Shown: positions 53,346 through 64,000 of the stretch, in pieces | How positions within the stretch are numbered: position 1 is the stretch's first letter | Layout: every line of letters starts with the position of its first letter | NCBI GenBank assembly: GCA_943735955.1 | Contig: OX030957.1 | Span: 4,217,801 to 4,281,800 of the forward strand | Source of the DNA: Piscicola geometra | Lineage: Eukaryota; Annelida; Clitellata; Hirudinida; Piscicolidae | Length of the DNA stretch: 64,000 bases | Direction of reading: 5' to 3' | The notes under the pieces: generated by a model | Told to the model about the DNA's origin: nothing | The model's database searches: none | Seen by the model: the letters and a program-made list of their open reading frames with translations, nothing else | Program-made: the position numbers and the translations under genes

Positions 53346-54710
53346 AGTTGAAATATTTGGGATATATTTACATAAATAATCTTCTTTTTAAATATACATT
53401 TAAATATTTGATATATATTTATACAATTTTTTTGAATATTTCAGATATAATTAAATATTAATTTTAAATATTACATACAAATTTACATAATCATTTGGAA
53501 TACTAAATAAATATACACATTATACATTTAAATATTTTATAAATTTACTAGAGAAAGCAACGGGTTCCCAGAATTTTTTTCAAATAAAAATAATTTAATG
53601 TGGTTAATACGAATATTAAAAAGAATTTTTACAAATTGAGTATCTAATATATTAATAAAACTATAGAAATTCACAGTATATCTTGTTGAAACATGCAATT
53701 ACATTGAAAAAATATTGCACGCTTTAAAAATGAGCACTTAACCTAAAATGCGTACTTAATGGTTTTCAGGGTACCCGGGTTCTTGAGTTTTAAACCCGTT
53801 GCCATCCCTAATATTAACATAATAAATATTTAATTTTTCAATAAATTTAAATATTTATATTTTATTAATTATAAATTAAAATACTAAGTATATATTTGAT
53901 AATTTAAATTAAATATTTAATAAATCGTTACACAATGAAATAAAATACATAAAATATATTTACATGTTAAAATCAAATATGCAATATATATTTACATAAT
54001 AAATTTAACTATATGAAAATACACAATGGCAAAGAATGTTTAAAAGTTACATAACTCAACAGTGGCCTGCACCCCACCAAATATCTCCAGACCATGAACC
54101 TCCCCGTGGTGTGAATGGGTGGTGATGATGTTAGTGTGGTGATGATGATGGTGGTGGTGGTTATGGGGTGGAGGTGTTGATTATGATGATGATGGTCATG
54201 ATGAAGATGATGATGGTGGTGGCGGTGGTGGTGATAATGTTGATTATGGTCTTGCAAATACAGATGAAGGGTAGACCACTTGAAATAAATAAACAATTCT
54301 GCTTTTGTGCCACTTTTTGTTTTTGTTTGTGTACGTGTGCGTACGCGAGCGAGTGTGATTGTAGGTGGGTGAGTAGATGTGTTAACTTCCCAGCAAGCCC
54401 ACCAGGAATTACCCAATACAAATATGATAAATAAATAATATATTTGAAAAATCAGTTATTTACGAAATAAAATAAAATGATCGATCCCTTATAAGCATTA
54501 AAATTGAAAGAAAACCGCAATGTGAAACATCTAGAAAATATAGCAACACCCTCGTCACCTATCAATCATACCCTCCGTTGCGGCTTACATTTGTAGTGGC
54601 CTAGACCTCTATTGAAATAGAAAGTTTAAAAAAAAGTTACACTGAAAATGTCAAATGTCAATAAATAATAATGATGATAAAAAGAATGGGAAGAAATAAA
54701 AAAATACTTG

Positions 54711-54754
<44 letters not shown>

Positions 54755-55392
54755 ATCTATTATTTATTATAATTAATTAACATAATTGAAAATTGTGTTA
54801 GAACGTCATTATGAAAGTCAGATCTACAAAATTGATCAAGATGATGCCGTGAAAAGATGTGGCTTTAGATATTTGTAATCAGATAAATTAAAATAGATTA
54901 TAATAAATAAACTCAGTGAAATATTGTCAATAGATCAAATGAATGTTAAATTCCTAAAAGTTCTAGAGCGATAATGCATGTAATGTATCATCTGTTCTAT
55001 AGTAGCACCGTTGTCCATCAACTCGAAACGAGTCCGAAGGGTAGAACAATGTGGAAGAATGATTTCCATTCGAATCAAATGTACAACCGAGTATTTGAAT
55101 TTACAACGAAAGACGCATAATAATTGAAGATTATTTAGATTTTCTGATTCGAGTAGCGCTATAAAATCGATCTTGATTGCAGTATGAAAGGGGTGATCGA
55201 ATGATTTTGACGTGAATATATCATTTGAAGCATCTATTTACACATCATCAACAAAATAAATCACCAATAAAATGTGAAAAATATCTTTTTTAAATGCAGT
55301 CGATTTAATTGTAAACATATATATTATTATTTTCTATTTATATAAATATATAAATATATACAAATCAGAGTGAATAAAGGTTATCGCGAACA

Positions 55393-55530
55393 ATCAGACC
55401 CAAGATGAAGATGAGGTTAGGGTTAAGATGAAGATAGGGTCAGACCCAAGATGAAGATGAGGTTAGGGTTAAGATGAAGATAGGGTCAGACCCAAGATGA
55501 AGATAGGGGTAGGGTTAAGATGAAGATGAA
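55393..55530. repeat. Tandem repeat with cagacccaagatgaagatga unit
   Basis: Two and a half copies of a roughly 57-bp unit: cagacccaagatgaagatga followed by ggttagggttaagatgaaga and tagggt. Confidence 0.9.
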
Positions 55531-55910
55531 GATATTACAAATGTGTTTAAAGCTTGCAGTAGATCTATTATTAATGTAGTTCAATCCATACAAATTAAGA
55601 ACTATTCCGCGTGTCTGGGAAAGCGTCTGATGGTCACGGAACAACTTTCTTCTGTGTATAGCGCTTCATCGACATGAAATTGTGATTCAAAAAAATAAAT
55701 TCTTTATATACAAATTTTCGTTATTTTTCGATTTTAATACTTTTTGTTGTTTTTGTATATATACTTTTTTTAATAATTACACTGTACAGGGCGTATGCAT
55801 GGTCCAAACAAAGACCACATTCGATAATAATAACCCAAAACAACATCGTCTCGGCGGCAAAAATTGCAGCATCCCCGGTGGAAATGAAACACCAGGCAGA
55901 CACGAATTCA

Positions 55911-57474
55911 TCAGGCGACAGGCGCGTTGACGAGGGGGGCATCCGCTAGAGAGTGGATGAGGCCCAGCGAGGAGAGTGCCTCGTCGAGCGGTGAAGATGG
56001 ACTTTGTGTGGCATTCCTGCCTTGGATTATCTGCGCATAACTCAGTCGAGCCCTGCACGCCTGTTGCGGGTTGGTGTGGGATGGTGTGGTGGGTTGGGAT
56101 GGTGTGGTGGGTTGGGATGGTGTGGTGGGTTGGGATGGTGTGGTGGGTTGGGATGTTGTGGTGGGTTGGGATGGTGTGGTGGGTTGGGATGGTGTGGTGG
56201 GTTGGGATGGTGTGGTGGGTTGGGATGGTTGGGTTGGGATGGTTGGGTTGGGATGGTTGGGTTTGGATGGTTGGGTTGGGATGGTTGGGTTGGGATGGAT
56301 GGGTTGGGTTGGGATGGTGTGGTTGGGTTGGGATGGTTGGGTTGGGATGGATGGGTTGGGTTGGGATGGTGTGGTTGGGTTGGGATGGTGTGGTTGGGTT
56401 GGGATGGTGTGGTTGGGTTGGGATGGTGTGGTTGGATTGGGATGGTGTGGTTGGGTTGGGATGGTATGGTTGGGTTGGGATGGTGTGGTTGGGTTGGGAT
56501 GGATGGGTTGGGTTGGGATGGTGTGGTTGGGTTGGGATGGTGTGGTTGGGTTGGGATGGTGTGGTTGGGTTGGGATGGTGTGGTTGGGTTGGGATGGTGT
56601 GGTTGGGTTGGGATGGTGTGGTTGGGTTGGGATATTGTGGCTGGGTTGGGATGGTTTGGTTGGTTTAGTTGGAATGGTGTGGCTCGGTTGGGTTGGGAAG
56701 GTTGGTTGGTGTGGTTGGTTGGGATGGTGTGGTTGGAATTTTGTATTTGGAATGGTCTGGATGTGGTTGTGTTGTAAATGGTGGTCATCTGAAATGAATT
56801 TGTGAAGCGCTTACTTTAATCGCTTCGATATCAGGAGAGCTCGTCGTTAAACTGAGTGAGTAAATAATACTAATAAATATTATTATATTAATTATAATAA
56901 TAATAATTAAAATAAGACTAATAATTATTCTAATAATAATTCTAATAATAATTATTATTAGAATAATAATAATTATTATTATATTTAATTTTTATATATT
57001 TTATGAAGGCAACAAAACATATGAAAAACATGAAAAATGGTTTTAAAAGAGCGAACGCTTCATCGCATGGTGGAGGCTTAGCAGGCGTTTCTATGTGGCA
57101 GCCGTTCTGCAGCTGTGGCGACTGCGACACAACCATCTGTGTGGTTGAACACGGAGAATTCGAGGCGGTGTAAGAATAATGGTATCATCATCATCATCAT
57201 CATCTTTATAAATAGTCATCATCTTTTTGATCATCATCAGCAGTAACTTAATCATCATCAACTTCTTTATCATTATTTTCATCAGCATCATTATAATCAT
57301 CATCACATCATCATCATCATCATCGTCGTCATCATCATCATCATCGCCCTCCTCATCATCATCATCAGCATACCTTGTGCAGTGGCGGGAAGGACTTGTC
57401 GAACGTCTCGCACGGAAGAGACGGCTTTTCTTTAACTGGCGCCTTGTGCTGTGTGTGTGTTTTTATGTGTGTGT

Positions 57475-57520
<46 letters not shown>

Positions 57521-58425
57521 GTGTGCGCTCATGTGTGTGTTTTTGTGAGTGTGTCATGGTTGAGTGGGCACCTGCATGGCCTCCTCTCGACTGAACCTGC
57601 CTCTATTGCCTCCCCTCCTGCCCAAGTCTGCGCCTCTCCTGCAGCAAGGAGTCACAAAGGAGGAATGCAATGGAAATTACTTACAGGGAATTCCTCATTG
57701 GTAAAATCATCATCATCATCATCATCATCATTATGTAATCACCATAAAGTTATATCATCATCATCACCGTCATCATCATCATCGTCGTCATCACCACCAC
57801 CACCACCATCATCATCATCAACATCGTCATCATGACGTATAAGCATCGTGGTTGCAATGGCGATAGTTGTACCTTGGTCTGCCTGTGAAAGGCTTTCTGA
57901 CGAATGTGTCTGAAGGCTCCTTGTACTTGTTGTTGTTGTTGTTGTTGTAGGTGCTTGTAGATGTTGCAGTTGGGCAGATGGTCGTGGATGTAGTTGCAGT
58001 TGTTGTTTTAGAAGACGAATTTGAAATGTGGTGGTTTGCCGAAGTGCCGGTAACATTCCCCTTGTGTGGTCTTGATGATGATGCTAGTGACGATGATGAT
58101 GATGATGACACCGATGGTCGTGATGATGATGATGAAGAGGATGTAGTATTAACTGTTTTATGCGAAGACTTAAAAGTGTTGTCATAGCAGTGTTCAGTTG
58201 GGTGTTTGGTAGTGTTGCTGTTGTTGCTGTTGTTGTTCTTGTTGTTGTTGTTCTTGTTGTTATAGAAACTGTTAAAAGCACTTCGATTAGTCTTGTTTTT
58301 CGAAAATGAATTATTATTATAGTCATTATTATTAGTATTATTGTTATTATAATTATTAGTGTTGTTGTTGTTGTTCTTATTGTTTTTGTTGATATTATTG
58401 TTATTCTTATTGATGTTGTTGTTCT

Positions 58426-58474
<49 letters not shown>

Positions 58475-58863
58475 GACACCATTATCCTCCACAATGCCAT
58501 TGCATACCTCTTTGACGTTATAAGCAGTAATTTCCTTAATTATATTATTATTATTGTCCTTAATTATAATATTATTATTATTAGTAGTATTAGTAGTAGT
58601 AGTTGTGCTATTGATGTTGTTGTTGTTGTTTATATCTTCTTTGTTACAACTATTGTTGTTGTTGTTGGAGGTCTTGTTAGAGACATCAGCATTGGATCCA
58701 AATACTGCATTCTTCTTGCATTCATGTGTTGTTTCAACAGGCAACCTGAGGTGTTGTTGTAGTGTTGTGGTTGGTTGGTTAGTGTTGTTGTTATAGCATT
58801 GTTGTTGTTTTTGTAGTGTTTTTTGTTATTGTAGTGGTTGTGGTAGTTTTATTGTTGTAGTGT

Positions 58864-58897
<34 letters not shown>

Positions 58898-59233
58898 AGT
58901 GCTGTTGTTGGATTTGATGGTATAGTTTTAAGGTGTTTATTTCGTTAGTGTTGTTGCGAGTGGTATTAAGAAATTAGTCGTTTGTGTTGCTTAAAAAAGA
59001 AACTTCCTAAAACCATAAAATGTTTAAGTAAATCGAAAAAAAAACTGAACACAACTACGTCATCGAAACCGTTTCGATATTTCAGAGTTGTTTTGCCGGG
59101 AGTTGCAATAACAAATTAAAAGAAAAAAAATGTGGAAAAAAAGATGAGGAAGTGTTTGAAATCAAAACATCTGGCTAGATAATGACATACGTTTCACTGC
59201 CATCGAAAAGAATGTTGTTGCTGTTGTTGTTGC

Positions 59234-59268
<35 letters not shown>

Positions 59269-60199
59269 GGGAGAAGTGGATCTTTGATGCAGGGAAGACT
59301 AAAAGATAAATTGTCATCGTTGTTGTTGTTGTTGTTGTTGTGGATAGTGTTGGAAGGACGATGGTTGTGTTGTGGGTAGTTGTTGCTATTGTTGGGATGG
59401 GGAAGCAGCTGCTTTGGGATGGAGGTGAATGGGATGGGAGCAGTGGGATAAGAGGAGGAAGAAGAAGATGGTGGTGATGATGATGACGATGATGGTGTTG
59501 TGTTGCAAGTGATTAAGCTAGAATCACTATCAAGAATGTGTTTGTTGTTGTTGTTGTTGCTGTTATTGTTGACGTTGCCGATGTTGAAGTTGTTGTTGTT
59601 GTTGTTATTGTAGTTGTTAGCTTCAGTTCTCGATGAAAAGACACTGCTTTTGAAAAATGCCTGCTTATTCATTACATTCATGTGGTTGTTGTTTTTGTTG
59701 TAGTTGTTGTTGTTGTTTTGGTTGTAGTTGTTGTTTTGGCAGTTGTAGCTGTTGTTGTTGAAAGAATTAGCATTATTGTTGTTGTTGTTGTGGGGGTATG
59801 AAGAGTGTGGAGGGTGCATGGAGGGAGGGAAGTTGGAGGCAATGTTGTTGAGTGGGTGTTTGGAGAGGTGGTCGCTTGAGTGTTTGTGTGCATTTGTCTT
59901 CTTGTGTCTGTACGTATGCTCCGAGCCATCTTCTCGATTGTTGTTGTTGTTGTTGTTTGTTGTCTTAATGAGTGTTGATGTGAATTGATTTTGTTGTTGT
60001 AGCGTTTGTTGTGGTTGTTGTTGTTGTTGGAAGTGGTGTTGGGGCTGGTGAAGATTGATGAAATGTTGTTGCTGCTGATGATGATGATGTTGTTGATGGT
60101 GTTGTTGATGTTGTTGTTGTTGAGAGTAGTAGGAGTTTGTGTGTTGTGATAGCGACTCTATGAGCTTTATGCCGTCTAAATTACCAGCTTTCTTTGAAC

Positions 60200-60240
<41 letters not shown>

Positions 60241-61189
60241 GCAAGCAACGACTTGTTTGGGTTACTCGAAACGCTGTTGTTGTGAATGTTGTTGTTGTTG
60301 GGGTTGTTGTGATAAATGCCTTGCGTTGCAGCTTGAATATATTGTTGTTGCTGTTGCTGCTGTTGTTGCTGTTGTTGATAATGATGCTTCTGATGTTGTT
60401 GGTGTTGTTGTTGAAGGTACTGGTTCGGGAAGCTGTGAATGAATTGCGGATTATTCTGACTCTGATACAAATGTTGAATACGATTTTGTGCGTGTTGTTG
60501 CTGTTGTTGTTGTTGTTGTTGGATTAATTGGTTACTGAATTGCGTTTGTTGTAGATGGTTGTTGGTTGCTTGTTGTTGTTGTTGCTGTTGATTGGTTGGC
60601 AGTCGTTGGTGCAGTGGTGTGTTGTTGTGTTGGATCGCCTCTTGTTGCATGCCCATCTGACTCGTCTGCCTGAGATACGCCATCATCATCATCATCACCA
60701 TCGTCGTCACAACCATCATCATCCTCATCATCATCATCATCAATAGCTTCATCATCGTCATCATCACTAGCCTCATCATCATCATCATCACTAGCTTCAT
60801 CATCGTCATCATCATCACAACCACCACCACATCATCATCATCATCACAACCACCACCATCATCATCATCATCATCATCAGTCTGAAATGCACGATCGGAT
60901 TGTAACCTGCTCTTGTTAAGGTCGTAGAGCGTGGTGAAGCGAAACTGTGGATGATTGGATGGATAGATGCATTGATGGATAGATGGGTGCATGGAAGGAT
61001 AGATGGGTGCATTAATGGATAGATGGGTGCATTAATGGATAGATGGGTGCATTAATGGATAGATGGGGGCATGGATGCAATGATGGATGGATGAATAGAT
61101 GGATGAAGGAGTACCAAAGAAGGGTCGAGGGAGATGAGGGGAGAGTTGACCTGTTGCCAGAGGGGGAAGCCTCCGGAGTTGTGGATGAG
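55911..61189 (-). CDS. LARP4-like Q/N-rich RNA-binding protein, C-terminal part (5'-partial)
   Basis: Exons, high to low: 61151-61189 (LIHNSGGFPLWQQ), 60907-60944 (FRFTTLYDLNKS), 59191-60669 (493 residues, Gln/Asn/His-rich), 57873-58745 (291 residues, Asn/Ser/Thr-rich, ending FVRKPFTGRPR), 57572-57638 (RGADLGRRGGNRGRFSREEA), about 57374-57425 (CETFDKSFPPLHK), about 57029-57136, 56815-56851 (LTTSSPDIEAIK) and 55911-56060 (RLSYAQIIQGRN to the stop). The exons from 57572 upward join cleanly in phase; two boundaries below are uncertain. The order RG-rich patch, FD..FPPL, then LSYA-[EQ] near the C-terminus resembles LARP4/4B, which bind poly(A) mRNA and PABP. The La module would lie beyond the window, so the assignment is tentative. 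Confidence 0.5.
56061..56770. repeat. GGTTGGGATGGTGT array ending at a 3' splice site of the LARP4-like gene
   Basis: About 48 units, in blocks: ggtgtggtgggttgggat (18 bp), ggttgggttgggat and ggtgtggttgggttgggat. On the gene strand it reads CCCAACCACACC and ends in acccgcaacag, the acceptor of the last exon (56060). Confidence 0.96.
56852..57028. repeat. AT-rich TAATAATTAT palindromic stretch
   Basis: Alternating aataataattattatt in both orientations around 56935-56975 forms a long potential hairpin in a LARP4-like intron. Confidence 0.7.
57186..57370. repeat. ATC-rich array in LARP4-like intron
   Basis: Imperfect ATC/ATT trinucleotide array. On the gene strand it is GAT-rich and starts just after the donor gtatgctgatgatg of the exon ending near 57374. 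Confidence 0.9.
57700..57835. repeat. ATC/ACC array in LARP4-like intron
   Basis: Imperfect ATC/ACC trinucleotide stretch between the exons at 57572-57638 and 57873-58745. It is GAT/GGT-rich on the gene strand on the donor side. Confidence 0.9.
60680..60885. repeat. ATC trinucleotide array in a LARP4-like intron
   Basis: ATC/ACC array filling the intron between the exons at 60907-60944 and 59191-60669. If read through, it would encode poly-Asp/Met, which explains a long but spurious open frame. Confidence 0.9.
60950..61115. repeat. GGATAGATGGGTGCATTAAT array next to a 3' splice site
   Basis: About six units of 20-24 bp. On the gene strand it is CATCTATCCATTAATGCACC, ending catccacag at the exon 60944 acceptor. 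Confidence 0.93.
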
Positions 61190-64000
61190 CTGTGCAGGGA
61201 GGTGGTTGTTGTGGTTGTGGATGAGCTGTGCAGGGAGGTGGTTGTGGATGAGCTGTGCAGGGAGGTGGTTGTGGATGAGCTGTGCAGGGAGGTGGTTGTG
61301 GATGAGCTGTGCAGGGAGGTGGTTGTGGATGAGCTGTGCAGGGAGGTGGTTGTAGATGAGCTGTGCAGGGAGGTGGTTGTGGTGGTTGTGGATGAGCTGT
61401 GCAGGGAGGTGGTTGTAGATGAGCTGTGCAGGGAGGTGGTTGTGGTGGTTGTGGATGAGCTGTGCAGGGAGGTGGTTGTGGATGAGCTGTGCAGGGAGGT
61501 GGTTGTGGTGGTTGTGGATGAGCTGTGCAGGGAGGTGGTTGTGGTGGTTGTGGATGAGCTGTGCAGGGAGGTGGTTGTGGTGGTTGTGGATGAGCTGTGC
61601 AGGGAAGAGGTGGTTGTGGTGGTTGTGGATGAGCTGTGCAGGGAGGTGGTTGTGGTGGTTGTGGATGAGCTGTGCAGGGAGGTGGTTGTGGTGGTTGTGG
61701 ATGAGCTGTGCAGGGAGGTGGTTGTGGATGAGCTGTGCAGGGAGGTGGTTGTGGTGGTTGTGGATGAGCTATGCAGGGAGGTGGTTGTGGTGGTTGTGGA
61801 TGAGCTGTGCAGAAAGGTAGTTGTGGATGAGCTGTGCAGGGAGGTGGTTGTGGATGAGCTGTGCAGAAAGGTGGTTGTGGATGAGCTGTGCAGTGAGGTG
61901 GTTGTGGTGGTTGTGGATGAGCTGTGCAGGGAGGTGGTTGTGGTGGTTGTGAATGAGCTGTGCAGGGAGGTGGTTGTGGATGAGCTGTGCAGGGAGGTGG
62001 TTGTGGATGAGCTGTGCAGGGAGGTGGTTGTGGTGGTTGTGGATGAGCTATGCAGGGAGGTGGTTGTGGTGGTTGTGGATGAGCTGTGCAGGGAGGTGGT
62101 TGTGGTGGTTGTGGATGAGCTGTGCAGGGAGGTGGTTGTGGTGGTTGTGGATGAGCTGTGCAGGGAGGTGGTTGTGGATGAGCTGTGCAGGGAGGTGGTT
62201 GTGGATGAGCTGTGCAGGGAGGTGGTTGTGGTGGTTGTGGATGAGCTGTGCAGGGAGGTGGTTGTGGTGGTTGTGGATGAGCTGTGCAGGGAGGTGGTTG
62301 TGGTGGTTGTGGATGAGCTGTGCAGGGAGGTGGTTGTGGATGAGCTGTGCAGGGAGGTGGTTGTGGATGAGCTGTGCAGGGAGGTGGTTGTGGATGAGCT
62401 GTGCAGGGAGGTGGTTGTGGTGGTTGTGGATGAGCTGTGCAGGGAGGTGGTTGTGGTGGTTGTGGATGAGCTGTGCAGGGAGGTGGTTGTGGATGAGCTG
62501 TGCAGGGAGGTGGTTGTGGTGGTTGTGGATGAGCTATGCAGGGAGGTGGTTGTGGTGGTTGTGGATGAGCTGTGCAGAAAGGTGGTTGTGGATGAGCTGT
62601 GCAGGGAGGTGGTTGTGGTGGTTGTGGATGAGCTGTGCAGGGAGGTGGTTGTGGATGAGCTGTGCAGGGAGGTGGTTGTGGTGGTTGTGGATGAGCTGTG
62701 CAGAAAGGTGGTTGTGGATGAGCTGTGCAGGGAGGTGGTTGTGGTGGTTGTGGATGAGCTGTGCAGGGAGGTGGTTGTGGTGGTTGTGAATGAGCTGTGC
62801 AGGGAGGTGGTTGTGGTGGTTGTGGATGAGCTATGCAGGGAGGTTAATGTGGTGGTTGTGGATGAGCTGTGCAGGGAGGTGGTTGTGGTGGTTGTGGATG
62901 AGCTGTGCAGGGAGGTGGTTGTGGATGAGCTGTGCAGGGAGGTGGTTGTGGTGGTTGTGGATGAGCTGTGCAGGGAGGTGGTTGTGGATGAGCTGTGCAG
63001 GGAGGTGGTTGTGGATGAGCTGTGCAGGGAGGTGGTTGTGGTGGTTGTGGATGAGCTATGCAGGGAGGTGGTTGTGGTGGTTGTGGATGAGCTGTGCAGG
63101 GAGGTGGTTGTGGATGAGCTGTGCAGGGAGGTGGTTGTGGTGGTTGTGGATGAGCTGTGCAGGGAGGTGGTTGTGGTGGTTGTGGATCAGCTATGCAGGG
63201 AGGTGGTTGTGGTGGTTGTGGATGAGCTGTGCAGGGAGGTGGTTGTGGATGAGCTGTGCAGGGAGGTGGTTGTGGTGGTTGTGGATGAGCTGTGCAGGGA
63301 GGTGGTTGTGGTGGTTGTGGATGAGCTGTGCAGGGAGGTGGTTGTGGATGAGCTGTGCAGGGAGGTGGTTGTGGTGGTTGTGGATGAGCTGTGCAGGGAG
63401 GTGGTTGTGGATGAGCTGTGCAGGGAGGTGGTTGTGGTGGTTGTGGATGAGCTGTGCAGGGAGGTGGTTGTGGTGGTTGTGGATGAGCTGTGCAGGGAGG
63501 TGGTTGTGGATGAGCTGTGCAGGGAGGTGGTTGTGGTGGTTGTGGATGAGCTATGCAGGGAGGTGGTTGTGGTGGTTGTGGATGAGCTGTGCAGAAATGT
63601 GGTTGTGGATGAGCTGTGCAGGGAGGTGGTTGTGGTGGTTGTGGATGAGCTGTGCAGGGAGGTGGTTGTGGATGAGCTGTGCAGAGAGATGGTTGTGGTG
63701 GTTGTGGATGAGCTGTGCAGAGAGATGGTTGTGGTGGTTGTGGATGAGCTGTGCAGGGAGGTGGTTGTGGTGGTTGTGGATGAGCTGTGCAGGGAGGTGG
63801 TTGTGGATGAGCTGTGCAGGGAGGTGGTTGTGGTGGTTGTGGATGAGCTGTGCAGGGAGGTGGTTGTGGATGAGCTGTGCAGGGAGGTGGTTGTGGTGGT
63901 TGTGGATGAGCTGTGCAGGGAGGTGGTTGTGGTGGTTGTGGATGAGCTGTGCAGGGAGGTGGTTGTGGATGAGCTGTGCAGGGAGGTGGTTGTGGTGGTT
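61180..64000. repeat. 27/36-bp minisatellite carrying a 3' splice site in every unit
   Basis: Roughly 85-90 units of gtggatgagctgtgcaggga plus ggtggtt (27 bp), many with an extra gtggtggtt (36 bp). It continues past the right edge. On the gene strand each unit reads ctccctgcacag/ctcatccacaac, identical to the true acceptor and first 12 bases of the exon at 61189. In the exon's frame a unit encodes LIHNHLPAQ, but the frequent gctatgcag variant gives TAG stops, the nearest at about 61770. Confidence 0.97.

Larger units (their letters stand above)
48909..55910. other. Gene-poor AT-rich interval with satellites
   Basis: No exon chain or family match on either strand. It holds GAT/ATG arrays (48908-49050, 49905-50090, 50900-50990, 51800-51915, 52005-52110, 54118-54245), a GT stretch (50255-50352), a 29-bp array (50470-50805), GGGA-rich DNA (51060-51295), a 33-bp AT array (53048-53345), a CTA run (54711-54752) and a roughly 57-bp repeat at 55393-55530. 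gggcgctatataaat at 51547 and agcgctataaaat at 55156 look like short ends of old retroelements. Confidence 0.6.

Noticed and set aside
56004..56805. Plus-strand ORFs rich in GLGWCGWVG
   Set aside because: Translation of the GGTTGGGATGG array, intronic to the minus-strand gene; no start context or homology.
60680..60992. Poly-Asp/Met coding segment in the LARP4-like protein
   Set aside because: A phase-consistent intron (donor gttaca at 60906, acceptor tatctcag at 60670) removes it.
61134..62789. Plus-strand ORFs of WMSCAGRWLW repeats
   Set aside because: The 27/36-bp unit is a multiple of three, so the frame stays open by arithmetic. The opposite strand carries the gene.
61180..64000. CRISPR-like array
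   Set aside because: Units are directly adjacent without unique spacers and the DNA is from an animal nuclear genome.

Overview
The window is nuclear DNA from an animal with spliced genes. It is AT-rich, carries no bacterial or viral gene structure, and is packed with simple-sequence arrays. The genes include an axonemal dynein (so motile cilia), SKP1, LIN9, GALT and an ER glucose-6-phosphate transporter. Together with the AT-rich introns and LINE, SINE and hAT elements, they fit a bilaterian invertebrate, most likely a lophotrochozoan. An annelid such as a leech is possible: a secreted two-PAN-domain protein of a kind common in leeches is present. Species identity is inference.

Layout, left to right: 730-4413 (+), 3' end of an axonemal dynein heavy chain; 5047-8212 (-), MFSD3-like transporter, head-to-head with SKP1 at 8600-9489 (+); 11366-19160 (-), LIN9, complete in 15 exons, head-to-head with a CAT-type SLC7A amino-acid transporter at 19615-27590 (+, 13 exons); 28384-30457, a decayed hAT transposon with an intact 8-bp target duplication; 32553-34168 (-), an unrecognised SOCS-box protein; 35607-36591 (+), a secreted two-PAN/apple-domain protein with a TATA box; 37106-42853 (+), SLC37A4 (glucose-6-phosphate translocase) with a duplicated, probably mutually exclusive exon; 44324-48908 (+), GALT; 48909-55910, gene-poor AT-rich DNA with satellites; 55911 to at least 61189 (-), the 3' part of a LARP4-like Q/N-rich protein whose 5' end lies beyond the window behind a large minisatellite.

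I joined exons by hand using splice consensus, reading phase and family similarity. In MFSD3, SKP1, LIN9, SLC7A, SLC37A4 and GALT every junction keeps frame and the summed protein length is close to the usual family length (419, 162, 504, 633, 429 and 375 residues).

Three observations stand out. First, SLC37A4 has two tandem copies of one exon, each exactly 136 nt with the same phases, so including both or neither breaks the frame. Second, most simple-repeat arrays sit directly against splice sites with a fixed strand bias: C/A-rich on the gene's sense strand when they end at a 3' splice site, G/T-rich when they begin at a 5' splice site. Third, a non-LTR retroelement 3' tail recurs in SINE, LINE and solo form, and one copy appears to have seeded a 260-bp ACAAT microsatellite.
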